Counted from the first letter of the stretch, positions 9,036-20,179 are shown. The stretch is DNA of 33,944 nt from Conoideocrella luteorostrata (GCA_032433595.1 JASWJB010000394.1:1-33944); one strand, 5' to 3'. Notes: generated by a model not told the origin, from the sequence alone. Program-made: numbers and translations.

Positions 9036-11763
9036 TCACTGACCCGGCCCGCTAGGCTGCCCAGGCCCATAGGGCTGGTTGTATTGGACGTTAGGGCTCA
9101 TCCCGTACATTTGCTGGCCTTGCTGGGAGCCTTGATGCACCATGACCGGTGCAGCGGGTCGACCCGGGCTGGGGTAGCCGTTACCGCCAGGGCCAGGCTG
9201 CGGCGGTCCCGACGGAGGCATGAACTGTGGGTGCCCTGCGTGATACATCATTTGCGGTGCCGGAACCATGCCTTGAGGTCCATGAAGAAACTGAGGCTGC
9301 ATCATCATGGGACCTCCCATCTGCCCTCCTTGTGGTGGCATGTAATGAGGATTGTTGGAGAAGCTGCGGTACTGACCCAACTGGGCATTGTTCGAGCCCA
9401 TGTAAAGCGGCTGGCTATACGGTCCTTGCGTGGGATAAGCAACTGGAAGTTGACCCATGCGAGGGGAGGCAAACGACTGTGCCGAGTTGGAGTGCATCAT
9501 GCGATGGTCGTCAGAACCATATGCTGTATGAGGCACTGGGCCATGTTGCTGTGTGTGCATCTGCATATGTGGCATGTGCGGTGACTGCCGAGGGCCCATG
9601 CTATGAGCACCATGCTGGAGGTAGAATGGCAGTTGATGCTGATGAGGGTGCTGCGGAGCAACATGGGGGGGGTTGGGGGTGGCAACCGAGGAGCTGTTGA
9701 ACGGCTGGCGCTCAAAATGCTCATTGTATGTGAGATGCATTGTTGAGTCAGGCTTCTCATCATCTTGCAACTGTCTCCAAGTTGGTAAGGTGTCGTATGA
9801 TGGGCGCAAACCACCATTGTCGTTCCAGTTACGCCCCTGGGGCGGCTTTAACGTCTGTATGTGTGACAAGATACGGCACTTCTTCACGTCGACAGCCTTG
9901 GTCTTTCGACGGATAAGAGGAGGGCTAGCCTTCTGTGGCACCGGGGCAGGGCTCTCTGCAACATTGTTGACAGAAGTGCGCGGGCTGGAGCTGGCACTGG
10001 CGTGACTGTTCGGGTTAAAAGCTGCTGCGAATGGGCTGGGTCTGAATTCGTGACTGTTCGGGTTCAACTTAGCACCCATTTGACCAGGGGCTCCGCTGGA
10101 TCGTCGGCTGAAGCCAGAATCAACATTGCTAGAGGGACCAGTAGGGGGAGCACGCATTTCGTGGCCAGCAGTATGTTGGACTGGCGCTGGCGGCTGCGAA
10201 TATCTTTGCTGTTCAACGTGTCGAAGCCTTTGAGCGAGACTTCCAGTCTGCTGCTGAGGAGGAGTATGCTGAGGCCCACCGCGATTGTTTCGATATGGCT
10301 GGTTATGATATCCCTGTTGGGAGAACTGTTGTCGAGGTCCAGCATGTCTGTTGCCGTTGCCAGCTGAACCGGGTGCCTGCGGAGCCGCTGGTGCTCGCGA
10401 AGCACGTCCATCAGGCGCTGCGACTGCTGCAGCAGTGGCCTCTGACGGCTTGGCTGGCGTTGCGTCCTTGCCAAGCTGAGTCTTGTCTTTTACAGCGCCT
10501 TCGAACTTGGTCTTAGCCATATCTTGGGCATTCTTCAAAGCCTTTGCTTGGATCTCCCTTTGCTTGGCAGGGTCTTTGGCGATGATCGAGACCAAGTCAT
10601 TGGGAACAGGGGTCGATAATTTGAAATTGCTAGCAAACTGCTTCAAATCGTTCAGCTTGTCTACTTTATCGGCACGCACTTTGCTAGATCGTGCTTTCTC
10701 CGTCATCATCCGCTGCTGACTAGCAAAACTCTTAAACTGTTTGAGAACATCTTGCTCAACCGTAGATGTAGCGCTAGGAAGCGAGTCCTTGGGAGCGGAT
10801 GCATTGCGAGATGATGATGATGCAGAAGACGACCCCGCAGTGGCTACCTTCTCCATTGACTTGGCCTCGGGCGTTTTCGTCTGCGCTGGCGGAGATGAAG
10901 GTTTGGCTTCAACCAGTTTCTCGTTCCTAGCCTTAGACTGCGCTGGCTTCGAAATATCTGCCTTGGAAGCAACGCCATTCTTGGTCACTTCTGAAGTTGG
11001 AGGCCTTGGCTGTTCCGCAGATGCCTGCTGTTTCCTTGCAGGAGCCTTCAGTTGTGATGAGATAATAGCCGGGTCAACAGGTGCTCCCTTGACTGAGGTT
11101 TGGCTTGTGGGGGCTCGCCTAGCAGGGGGGGTATATTTGTTGGTTCCCCCAGATAGCGGAGGGAAATCCTGGCGACGAACGCCACTGTATCTGGAGGGAA
11201 ACATGTTAGCCAATTGTGTTTCGGTTTACAACTACCTGGAATTGGAACTGAACATACTTATCCTCTTCATTTTCTTCTCCAGCTTCGCCGCCTCCAACAA
11301 AGTCCATGACACGCTCCTCAGCAACGTGAGCAGTAGCCGGGGTACTTCGCTCAATTTCTTTTGCTTTTCTCTCAGCCGCTGCAATCCTCTCGCGGTATTG
11401 AGGGTGACTCTTATTAATTGTCGTGGTATAGATATTCTCATCATAATCGGATTTTAACCCGAATAGTTTCTCATTTGCGGCAAACTGGTCCCAATGTCCA
11501 GCGCTGGCGTTGCCTTCTAATCCAGCCTCGAGCTTATCACCTGCGTCGGGGACCCACGGCTGCAGGGCTCGCTCACCGCCGAAGCGACTATTGGAAATGG
11601 CTGCATCTGTTCGAAAGTTTGATCGATTCCCTAGTCGCATGCAAGTTGGTATGAGATTGTGGCTCAGGGGGCGTTGCAGAAACGTACCGTTTTGGGCACT
11701 CCGGCCATCGGATCTAGTAGCACTCCCCACAGTCGAACCGCCGTCCTTTTTTGGGCCAGGCAT
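9036..11763 (-). CDS. pbp1: Pbp1/ataxin-2 homologue with LsmAD and PAM2 but without an evident Lsm domain
   Basis: Exons 11763-11688, 11630-11258 and 11190-9036 encode 867 residues. Intron 2 (GTATGT...CCAG) joins EENEEDK to YSGVRRQDFPPLS, a hallmark segment of fungal Pbp1. Intron 1 is 57 bases, in frame and stop-free, so retention would add 19 residues. Residues about 31-120 form the LsmAD domain (FRTDAAISNSRFGGE, GHWDQFAANEKLFGLKSDYD, ENIYTTTINKSHPQY). A PAM2 motif, LNPNSHEFRPSPF, lies at 525-537 and should dock on the MLLE domain of poly(A)-binding protein. The rest is disordered; the last 200 residues are rich in Met, His, Gln and Pro, like the yeast Pbp1 region known for redox-sensitive condensation. 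Pbp1 acts in stress granules, poly(A) control and TORC1 restraint. The Lsm fold normally preceding LsmAD is missing: only about 30 residues precede it. Confidence 0.93.
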
Positions 11764-13838
11764 CTTGAAGAAAAACTCCAATCGCTAATACAACTACAAT
11801 GCAATCGTTTTGATGCGAGCTCGGACAAGCATCCAATAATAAATAGGCGACACCTCCCTGGAAGAAGAGTATTCAGGAATTCGCCTCGTTATGTTCGGAG
11901 GTATGAGGAGGCTCGAGCAGTCCCGCACTAGATGACCGAGAGTAAGGGTTAGAATCCAGTAATACAACATATAAAAAAAATTAACGGCACAAGTTATCGA
12001 TGTAGGGCAGAATGAATATATGAGCCGCCAAAGAAGAGTAAAACGTCGACGAAATAGGGTACATGAAACGTTATCCCCAAGAGCAACGGTACTTGTTTTG
12101 CATCCACGATAGAAAATTCAAAAGAGCAGGAGTCAGTTCGAACCTACCTTTCGATGACAATAAAAGCACCTCCAAACTTGCGTCAACTTTCCGTGGTGAT
12201 GGTGAGGATTTAGCTCAGTTCCAGCGACTGGGCAAGAGGGTTCGTTCGGTGTTAAGGACTCTCCCCGATTCTATGAAACGAGTGGTTAGAAAGGAATTTA
12301 TAACAGACTAGGGATCGGACGCCCGTCGTCATTAGGCTCGAGGAGAGGCTGTTGTCATGGGTTGGGAAACAAAGCAAACGAGCGAACGACGAATGCACAA
12401 ACGTTTAGCCCCAGGATGGTCTGCGCAGCACGGGGGCATGGACAAACAACGACCAGGTCGTGTGTGGCTTACCTGGAGGGAAGGTGAAGGACGAGAGATA
12501 GGGGGAAGGATCTCCGGCGTGCCGTCCAGCTCGACGGTGCTATGAGTGCCTCGCAATGGGCAAAGAGAGCATGGAGAGAGAGGAAATTGAAGCCGGGAAA
12601 GGGAGAAGAAGTTCGGCTGTGAGGTTGGTGATGAGGCTTTGTTTTCCCGTACCCTCTCAGTTACCAGTCAGGTTGACCCTGTCACACTTGCCCAGACTAA
12701 GTACAACGAAGCGTGGTGGGCCGCAACAGAAGCCAGGTGCTTAAGTGGACTGGTGCAAGTTGGCAAGAGGGTCTTGTCAAACAGGAGAACGTGAGACACG
12801 GTGCGTATAATTTGGAGCAACGGACCAAACACTGTAATGGCTGCCCAACATACCTCAATCAGGCCCAGCAACTTCACAGTATTCTTCAGCGGGTCAACAC
12901 TGTTTTGACTCTCACGCCAAGAAATAATAAGGCAGGACCCTCCAATTCCGTTTTGACAATGTGCTCTTTTTTTTTCCCTAACAAGGTTGACCTCTGCAGC
13001 GCAGAATTAGTTAGTGCCTTTATTAGACTTTAGAGAACAAAGGAATAGGTTCGTACTCGCACCTCTCAAGAAAAGCCACAGCTGCGCCTTAGGGCATTTT
13101 ACGCCGTTTCGCCTTCCTGCTTTGGTTTCCTCGCCCCCATTTGCGTGCGCAATGCTTGTGCAGCACGTGTGGGTTGTGACGCGGGCACTTATACGAGCCG
13201 GCGTGAGCATGATAATAATAGGGGCCATTATGCTCCGTACGATAGATACGGCCTTCCTCACGGAGAACTATTTATAACTATGCTAACAATAGGTAGCCGG
13301 TGCACCGAGACACTGCCACTCTGTGAAGATGAAGACTTGTGCTCTTGGGGTAGGCCCGAGATAGTTTGTCTGTGTGAGAGTAACAAATCGTACCATACAT
13401 ACCTAACCTGTGGCGGTTTCGTTCAAGGTGATTGCATGTAACGCCTCTTATCGTCGTGCCTGCTGTGTTTGATAGGAGCCAGATACGGGGTGGCCCAGTC
13501 TCACAGACCACAAGTGCCGATTCCTGGTGTTACCGAGCCATGCATAGAAGACAATCAGCAGGAAAACTTCTCCATGCCAAAAAAAAAATAACCTCTGTGG
13601 TTGGGTTGGAATAGATTTCAGGCAAATGCCACTCTGGTTTACCATGAAATAATGGCCAACCAAGTACAACGGAGTCACTATGGCACCGAACAAGCTGATT
13701 TGGAACGCTGCGAACAAAAGGGATTTCTACTACAGGTATTCACAAACACAGCAGACATCCCACGGCCTGCCAAATTCTAGACGACTTTAAACTGTTGGTA
13801 CAAGCTTTCCGCCTTTTTGGTCCCATCCATTCCACCAA
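11764..13838. other. Gene-free stretch between QCR2 and the Pbp1 homologue
   Basis: No gene can be supported. The left part should hold the promoter of the Pbp1 homologue (leftward). A plus-strand frame at 12063-12311 (82 codons, basic) and a hydrophobic minus-strand frame around 13448-13717 are open but have no recognisable relatives. I looked on the minus strand above 11764 for Lsm-domain coding sequence and saw none. A GCTCCGTACGATA motif lies near 13230. Confidence 0.5.
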
Positions 13839-15420
13839 TTATACCTTCAGGCCAATGTCCTCAGCGTATGGAAGCACAAACAAGTCACCAACTGTGGAAA
13901 CAGTGGCCTTGCCATCAAGGAGAGCCTTGGCAGTCTGTGACAGCGCATAAGTTAGCTTCAATTCAGCATCATGTAATGGGATCGGTGTCATCAATGTTTG
14001 AGTGCCTACCGTCTTCAACTTATCAGCCGTGACACCATCAATGCTCTTAGCCAAAGCAGCCAGGTCGGCGGCCTTTCCAGCGTGAACCAGGCCAGATCCA
14101 GCTTGCAGGAGACTGGGAGAGCGCAGCTGGGCCTTCTCCAAGACATCAAACTTGGCGTTGGCGACAGCCTTGGTGACATCATCCTTGCTGACGGTGCCGT
14201 CGGCGATGCTCTTCAGTGCCTTGCTGGTCTCCTCAGCAGCCTTGCGGACAGAGGAGGCATTGCCAGACAACTGAACGGTCAAAAGTCCAGCATCAGAATA
14301 GGCCAAATTAGAGGCAGAAATAGAAAGACCTGGAGCACCGGCAGTAGCCTTGGAAAGCAGACTGAAACCAGGAGCCCATTTGATAGTAGGCTGACCGCCA
14401 AGAAGTGCGGCCAAGACGGCAATCTCGGGCTTAGAGCCAGTGGCATCTGATCCAGGGAAAGCAATGACCATGGAGTTGCCAGCCTGGTTACTAGTTCGCT
14501 GCTCGCCACCGTAGTACTTGGTAGCCTCAGTCTTCAAGGATTGACCGCTCTGGGAAGCAGCGGGAACATCTTTGAAGAACTGGCTGACCCAGTTGGAAAT
14601 GGAATCGGTTGAAGCGCCGTCAGCGACCACAGCGATGTTGGGCTTCGAGTAAACGACATCAGCGAAACTCGCGATGTACTCCTCGTTCAGGTATTTCTGG
14701 ACAGGGGAGGAGGCGGATGGGTAGATGGAAGCGCCGAGACCGGTGTGGAAGGCAACGGCGTGAGCGTTGTCGAGAGCGAGAGCGTTAACATTAGTGTTTA
14801 GAGCGGCTTGCTTGAGGTGAAGGATTCGCTCGACGTCTTCGTGGAACTCGTGGGCTGCCAATTGGCGTTAGTATGTGCCGTCTCGTCTCAATTCGGTATG
14901 AACAAGATCTCACTTGTGTATTTGGTCATAGAGACAACCTCGGCGAGAAGTTCGGCAAAGTACGGCAGATCCTCGCGGAGGAAGCTAGCCTCAAGAACGA
15001 GAGCCTCTCGGGTATGTGAGGCGTTCAATTGACCGCCAAGAAGCTCGGATTCGCGAGTGATGCGAAGGGCAGATCGTCGCTGGGTGTTCTGAGTCCAAGC
15101 AGATCAGCTTACACGCTTTTTCCAGTTTCGCGATTAACGAATGAATTCTCGGCCAAACCAACCTTGAAAGCGAACTCCTCCAGGCCAACAGTCAGGCCAG
15201 GCAGGGGCTGGTATCGGGTACCGGCCTTGGCCACGATGGCAAGCTTGGTAGTAGGTCCATGGGCATCCCTTGAGGCAACCTTCAATCCGGACACATCCGT
15301 TGTCTCAAAGGCTCCTGTTGAAGCGGCGGCAGCAAAGCCACGGCGCTGAAGAGGTTGGACGCTGCAGGACCGGCGGATGGCCTGCTGCGCGCTTTTCGCG
15401 AGAGACGATCTCGAGATCAT
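13839..15420 (-). CDS. qcr2: Ubiquinol-cytochrome c reductase core protein 2 (mitochondrial complex III)
   Basis: Four exons, 15420-15163, 15088-14914, 14854-14010 and 13934-13839, encode 457 residues, close to the roughly 454 of the Neurospora protein. Joins restore conserved text: EEFAFK-NTQRRSALRI, MTKYT-THEFHED and KLKT-TAKALLDGK. The third intron (75 bases, CTAAC branch) is in frame and stop-free. The first 35 or so residues are a basic, Arg/Ser-rich mitochondrial presequence. The body is an M16 peptidase fold; the inverzincin HxxEH motif is absent (GLEEFAF in its place), as expected for core 2, which is structural. It sits on the matrix side of the bc1 complex. The protein ends VLPYAEDIGLKV. 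I chose the ATG at 15420 (MISRSS), which matches the family start; an in-frame ATG at 15438 would add six residues. Confidence 0.97.
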
Positions 15421-15754
15421 TGTCGAGGGTGAGGGCATAGGCGATTGAGTATCCTGCGACCGGCTTGGTGAAGCAATTGGATCTCAAAAAGAAGTGCCTC
15501 GTTCGACGAACCAGCTCCCGTCTAATTTTCGGCCTCGGGGAGGTTTAGGCAATCACGTGATTGGATGATCAACTCGAGGCGTACCACTGGTTCACGAAGA
15601 ATTGGGCGGGTCACGTTAGTGCCAGCCTACTTCGTATGCATACTTCGAGTGTTTAACTATCCACGGGGTGCAAATGCTTGAAGAATAAACACTGGGAACT
15701 GTTTAAGAACCAGCTTTAACTACAGACTATAGTTATCTATCTCAACCACACAGT
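15421..15754. other. Spacer: QCR2 promoter and 3' flank of the beta-lactamase-like gene
   Basis: Both neighbours run leftwards, so this 334-base spacer carries the QCR2 promoter and the 3' UTR of the gene to its right. It holds a perfect 14-base palindrome with a CACGTG core overlapping a CCAAT box (annotated separately). No gene is present. Confidence 0.6.
15550..15563. promoter_or_regulatory. Palindromic CACGTG element with CCAAT box in the QCR2 promoter
   Basis: CAATCACGTGATTG is a perfect 14-base palindrome, 130-143 bases upstream of the QCR2 ATG. Its core TCACGTGA is a bHLH (Cbf1-like) site. With the next base, ATTGG at 15560-15564 gives CCAAT on the coding strand, the site of the HAP complex that controls respiratory genes in fungi. 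Function is inferred from motif and position only. Confidence 0.55.
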
Positions 15755-17557
15755 CTATGCTCTCGAAAACACTTTCTCGCCTTCTCCGCGCCCAAACGTC
15801 ACAGCATTCGCTTTGCCCTCGCCGTCCAGCTCAAAAACAAAAGTATAAGGCAAATCTATCATCGTCCCAACACTCTGCCAAGTAATACAAGTCGGAGTGC
15901 CAGCATCAACCGGCGCATCTCTATCCTGCAACACTGCCACAAATTGGTGCCGTTTGCTGTCACGAATATTAGTAGGATAGAGTCTGTAATCCAAGCTCTC
16001 GAGTTTAACCCCCATCTTCTCCGCAACTTGCTTCTTCACATCCGTTCCGTTAACAAGAAGAGACTTGATCTCGATCCCTGGTTTCAAGTCACCCAATGAC
16101 AAGACGGCGCTGTTTCCATTGCCGCCTGTGAATTTTCCACTGTACGCTGTTGCAGTTTCTTTGCCTGCCACACCTTGAAGTAGCTGAATCGATTCGCTCA
16201 CCAAGTCAACGTATACGTTAAGGTCTAAGTTGCCATCGGTGACAGTCTCGTCGTGGGCGACAATGGCGAACCCAAGTTTTAGATCGGGACTGATGCCAAA
16301 ATAACTAGCGTAGGAACCCAATGCGCCGCTCTTTGTAAAGATATCGATGATGGGATTGATTGGCTTCGATCCTGCTCGGTATATCTCCCACGGATAACCG
16401 ACTCCGTTGCGGAGGTTTGATGTGTCGACGTTGTGATGTAGCCAGCGTCGAGTAATAGCTTTGGAGGCGAGTTTGCTAGAAAGCATCGCCGTACCGGCGC
16501 GTGCGAGATCACCGAGCGTAGATACAATAGACAGAGCTCTATTAGATTCAATTAGCCAAATTCCTGATTTTGTGAGACGGAATTCGAATTCTGGTACGAA
16601 CGCTGGCTCTCCAATCAGTGACCTATTCAATCCGGCCTCGACGAAGATCGGTAAGTTTTTCTGGCCCAATAAGCCGGAGCTGTTCAGATTTAAAGGCTTA
16701 AACATTTTTGACTCCAGAACTTCCGCAAAACTCGATTTCGAAGTACTTTCCATGGCAGCAGCAAGTAGTTGAAAGGATGTGTAAGATATCATCGGAGAAG
16801 TTGAGGGTAGAAATACGGGCTGTTCAGGGGCAACGGCTTTCAAGAAGTCTGAACCCGGTCAGTTTAACCATGATATACAAATGCTTGCTGGAAAAGGTCC
16901 CTACCTGAACTTTTGCAGTCTTTTCCAATAACACAAGCGCTAGCTAAGGGGCATCGTTAGCTGTCGAATTATTGTCGCACCATTTGGGGGAGGGACTGGG
17001 TGTTTACAAGTGCGTGGGAGGCCAGAGGTATGACCTGCCAAATCTCCTATTGTAATATCCTCCCAAGGGATGGACAGCAGCTTCTTTTCGTCCCTAAGCT
17101 GAGGCAAGAACTTGGTGATAGGTGCTGTCCACTGCTCACCCATTGCCAACAGCCAACCGTATACGGTGAAGACCATGCTTACTTGGGCCAGTGGGAACTT
17201 TGTATCCGAGTTGATTAGAACGTTATGGTTTTTGGTATCACGGGGTGACGTGTGATGATACTCAAACAAAGCCGAGTTTCCCGGCTTTGCATCAAAGCCT
17301 GTGAAATACACAACGGAGAAGGAAGTGGTATTAAAGATTTTTCCATAGACCTTGTGTCCGCCATTTTGGATCAATTCGTCAAAATCTCTTTTTGCTTGAG
17401 TGGCTAAGCCAGATTCTTGGATTGAGGAGCTTGACGGTGGGGGATAATACGCTCCAATTAATGGACATGGCGAGAACTTAATCGTATCGTTTTGGGCATG
17501 TGCAGAGAAGAATAGCTGCAGTGCCAAAATGAGAGTAGCCGATGTCCGGGCGAACAT
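15755..17557 (-). CDS. Secreted beta-lactamase-like (serine hydrolase fold) protein lacking SxxK
   Basis: Exons 17557-17008, 16943-16905 (39 bases) and 16848-15755 encode 560 residues. Introns of 64 and 56 bases have CTAAC and CTGAC branch sites and phase-perfect joins. Residues 1-21 are a signal peptide (cut after SAHA-Q). The order LAQVSMVFTVYGW, PITKFLPQL, GDLAGHTSGLPR, FQLLAAAME, YPWEIYRAGSK and DIFTKSGALGSYAS matches the beta-lactamase-related family (Pfam PF00144 type) common in fungi. Where active members read S-x-x-K, this protein has Q125-V-S-M128; where they read Y-S-N it has I217-S-Y219. The K-S-G triad (369-371) remains. A loop usually found after SGIPRD is also about 20-25 residues shorter. 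An inactive enzyme turned binding or regulatory protein seems likely. It lies downstream of, and on the same strand as, the Zn2Cys6 gene. Confidence 0.88.
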
Positions 17558-18109
17558 CTTGGGATCATAAGTTTTTAAACCCTTTTTGTAGATGGCAGTG
17601 AATGTGAACGCAGGTGTAGGATAAGATTAATAAAATGATGGTAAGTGCTTTGAAATATGTTGCCATTACTGGTCAGAGTAGTGCGCGCCGAGAGATATTT
17701 ATCTTCGAATACTGCCATAATCAGTCTATACACAATTAGAAGACAAATGTACCAATTTCGTCCAGTCCCTACAATATCCATCCGTCTTACTCCGTACATG
17801 ATGAAAGAAAAGTTGTTGTTGGTGAGCCTAATAATTAAGTCCGTGTCCTTGTCCGTCCGTATTCTTCGTCCGTATAACTTCCTTGTCCGTATCCTTCTCC
17901 ATCACAGCCGCCGCTGCACAATTGACCGATCAATAACGGGATGAGCCAGCTCGTCAGCACGGACACCGACGGACACGTAGCCTGTGTGCAATTTGAGCGG
18001 GATTGCTGCAGCGTACGCACAGCCCTCGCAACTTTGGAGTAAGCCGGCTGTGCCCGCGGCTACTCAGCGCGGTGGTGACGGATGCTCCATCCATGATTTA
18101 CGTCAGTCG
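17558..18109. other. Intergenic stretch with TCCGT short tandem repeats
   Basis: This stretch lies between the 3' end of the transcription-factor gene and the start of the beta-lactamase-like gene and should hold the promoter of the latter. TTTAAAAA about 10-20 bases upstream of the ATG at 17557 is too close to act as its TATA box. Five TCCGT copies crowd 17840-17890 and TACTCCGTAC occurs at 17788-17797. No gene is visible. Confidence 0.55.
17840..17890. repeat. Short dispersed TCCGT repeat cluster
   Basis: TCCGT occurs five times in 51 bases (17840, 17852, 17856, 17869, 17886), spaced by short T/A/C-rich pieces such as TTCT and TATAACTT. Reverse-oriented ACGGA copies appear about 70 bases to the right (CGGACACCGACGGACACG). 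It may be a small degenerate minisatellite or a cluster of binding sites. Confidence 0.55.
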
Positions 18110-20179
18110 TCATGGATCAAATGACCCAGGAAGCGGAAAAGAAAATGCTCCAAAGTCAGAGTCAGACTCAAAACAAGTCATCATTTCCGAAACGAGTAGG
18201 TGATCGAGTGTATTATTAGCGCTGCAGTCTAGCATCAAACTCGGATCCATATTTGGTGTGTAACCGCCAGCTGAAGAACCAGAAATGCTAGTCCCAGCAG
18301 CGTATTGTCTTAAGCGGTTTAGATACCACTCCTCTAATCGTGTTGCCCGTATGCCAAGATGCAAAAACACACTTTGCTCGCCAGCGTCCTTTGCAGCTGA
18401 TTCCAGCCGCAGAATCGTTTGTCGCAATACGTGCTCCATGTCCGAGAATTGTCGCAGTCTTTTTGTCGTTCCAATAACATTTGGGTGCGCTGCTACAATA
18501 TCCAACCGCGCCGCAAGCGAAAGTCCACAATATAAAGTGATCCATTCCAAGTTCGTAATCAAGGGTACATCCGCTGGCGGTAGTGCAAGAGAGATATTGA
18601 CAATAGACTTGACGGCCATCGCACTGTCCGATAGCCATGTAAAAAAGGATCCAACACCATCATGATGTAGGTGGTTTTCTTGTAGTTTGTCGAGACCAAA
18701 AAGGCCCTCGCCTCGCGATGATTGATCTATAAGCAACTCGGCTATGTGCAATTGCATTGAGAGAATACCTGGCGAATCAGGTATTAGCATGTCATCATTT
18801 TACTTGCCCCGTAGCTAGAAGAACTGAGAATAGAAACGTACGACTTTCGCTCAACGGGAAGAAAATGTTTGCCTTCATGGCAATCACTTCGGTCCGTAGC
18901 TCATCTATCCTCGCTTTTAGTGGCGGCAATAAACCAAACGTTGGTTCACCGGCAATGAGGTCGTTGATTGCATCAATGATGTGCTGAGTGTGTATGATTA
19001 GAGACAAATATTTGTCAGTAGGCTCAGGTGATTGCATAGACAGGTCTTGACATTGTTGTAGGAAATAGGAACTAAAATAGAAGGTTCGAGATTTCTGTAG
19101 AAGAACGGCCGAGCTGAAGAGGGTGACGTTAGCTCGCACGGTGAGAGACTATGGGTGCAAATGCGTTACCTCGAAGCCAAATAATAGGTCCCAGCAAGTG
19201 CCCGAATCTCGTCTGGACCCCATTCCAAGGCAATGCCATCCTCATGGGCATCAACGCCCCATAATCTTGCATTCCTGGGTCGGTCCATTCGCAGGTCAGA
19301 TACAATGCTTACAGCTAAGCCAAGTTGTTGCGAGTACTTTCGCGGTCTTGGCTGATACTGCGCCCTGTTGTTTTGTAAAAATTTAATATACATGTCCAGG
19401 ACATCACCGGCCCTTTTGGATATCGGGGTCTGAACGTACCATGCCAGTTGTACAAGAAGGGCTTGCAGAAGCTCAAGCGAGGCAAACTCCCCATTTGCCA
19501 ATCGCAAACTGAGCAGTTGATTAAACTGTTCGCCTAAAGCAAGTTGTGCAGAAGGGTTGTCATAAGATGCGACCGTCAGGACCGCCAAACACAATGCCGG
19601 TTTTGTGTAACTTAGAGATTGTACTGGCTGTGGCGGTACTAAAACGAATGGGAAGTGGGCATTCATTCTCATGATGAAAAGGTCTAGTAGTTCCTGTCCT
19701 CTGTCCACCGTCAAAACACCAGCTGCAAAAGGGGCCCACGCGGTGACATCATGATTATTCTCCTCCAAGCCTGTCTGTGCGACGTCTTGCTGGCTATCAG
19801 GCTTGGACGGTTTGGACGGCTTGGACGATTTCGAGGCTTTGGTCGTTTTGGAGGGTTTGGTTGGCTTCTGTGGTTTGGTTGGTTTCGGCGGCTGCTGTGC
19901 ACTTCTCGATGCGCGAGACACGGGAGGAGTTGGAACGCGCTCACTGCAACGCTTGTCAGTAAACAACACTTTTCCCTCATGCTATTCGACTTACCCAGCC
20001 CGGACTTGGACGCGCCGTTTTGATTGAGCAAATACGCATGTTTTATTCAGCCGGAGACATCGATCACAGACGCCGGAATCTTGAGTCTTCACACACTTGA
20101 TTTTAGCATGAAAACACGTTTGACAGGTCCTCAAAAGTGGCATTCCTGCAGCTTCTTCATTTTGTCCGACTGGATCCAT
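18110..20179 (-). CDS. Zn2Cys6 fungal transcription factor with periodic lysine linker
   Basis: Exons 20179-19995, 19943-19170, 19113-18842 and 18768-18110 encode 629 residues; the three introns are 51, 56 and 73 bases, the last with a TGCTAATAC branch site. The binuclear zinc cluster uses Cys19, 22, 29, 38, 41 and 48 (CX2CX6CX8CX2CX6C) near the N-terminus. Residues 82-109 form a linker with lysine at every third position (ten lysines, mostly KPx/KxS). From about residue 125 the helical middle-homology region follows (LLDLFIMRMNAHFPFV, ALAGTYYLASSSAVLLQKSR), as in fungal-specific activators and repressors. It should act in the nucleus as a dimer on CGG half-sites. Target genes cannot be read from sequence. 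The only accessory neighbour is the beta-lactamase-like gene 0.55 kb downstream. The start is the first in-frame ATG ahead of the zinc cluster; the open frame extends upstream only through a TTG. Confidence 0.92.

Noticed and set aside
8823..9584. 253-codon plus-strand frame
   Set aside because: Mostly overlaps the Pbp1 C-terminus on the other strand; its His/Arg-rich composition is what reversed Met/Gln/Pro codons give.
12130..12160. TTCGAAC sequence resembling a tRNA T-loop
   Set aside because: The flanking bases do not form a five-pair T-stem, and no acceptor stem, anticodon arm or A box lies at the right distance on either strand.
12063..12311. Plus-strand open frame of 82 codons, basic, starting at an ATG
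   Set aside because: No domain or family resemblance, no codon or intron evidence, and it lies in a gene-free stretch. It could be real, but I cannot support it.
13448..13717. Hydrophobic minus-strand frame resembling a small mitochondrial membrane protein
   Set aside because: It begins at TTG rather than ATG, includes residues from an A-run, and no small respiratory-subunit motif could be matched.
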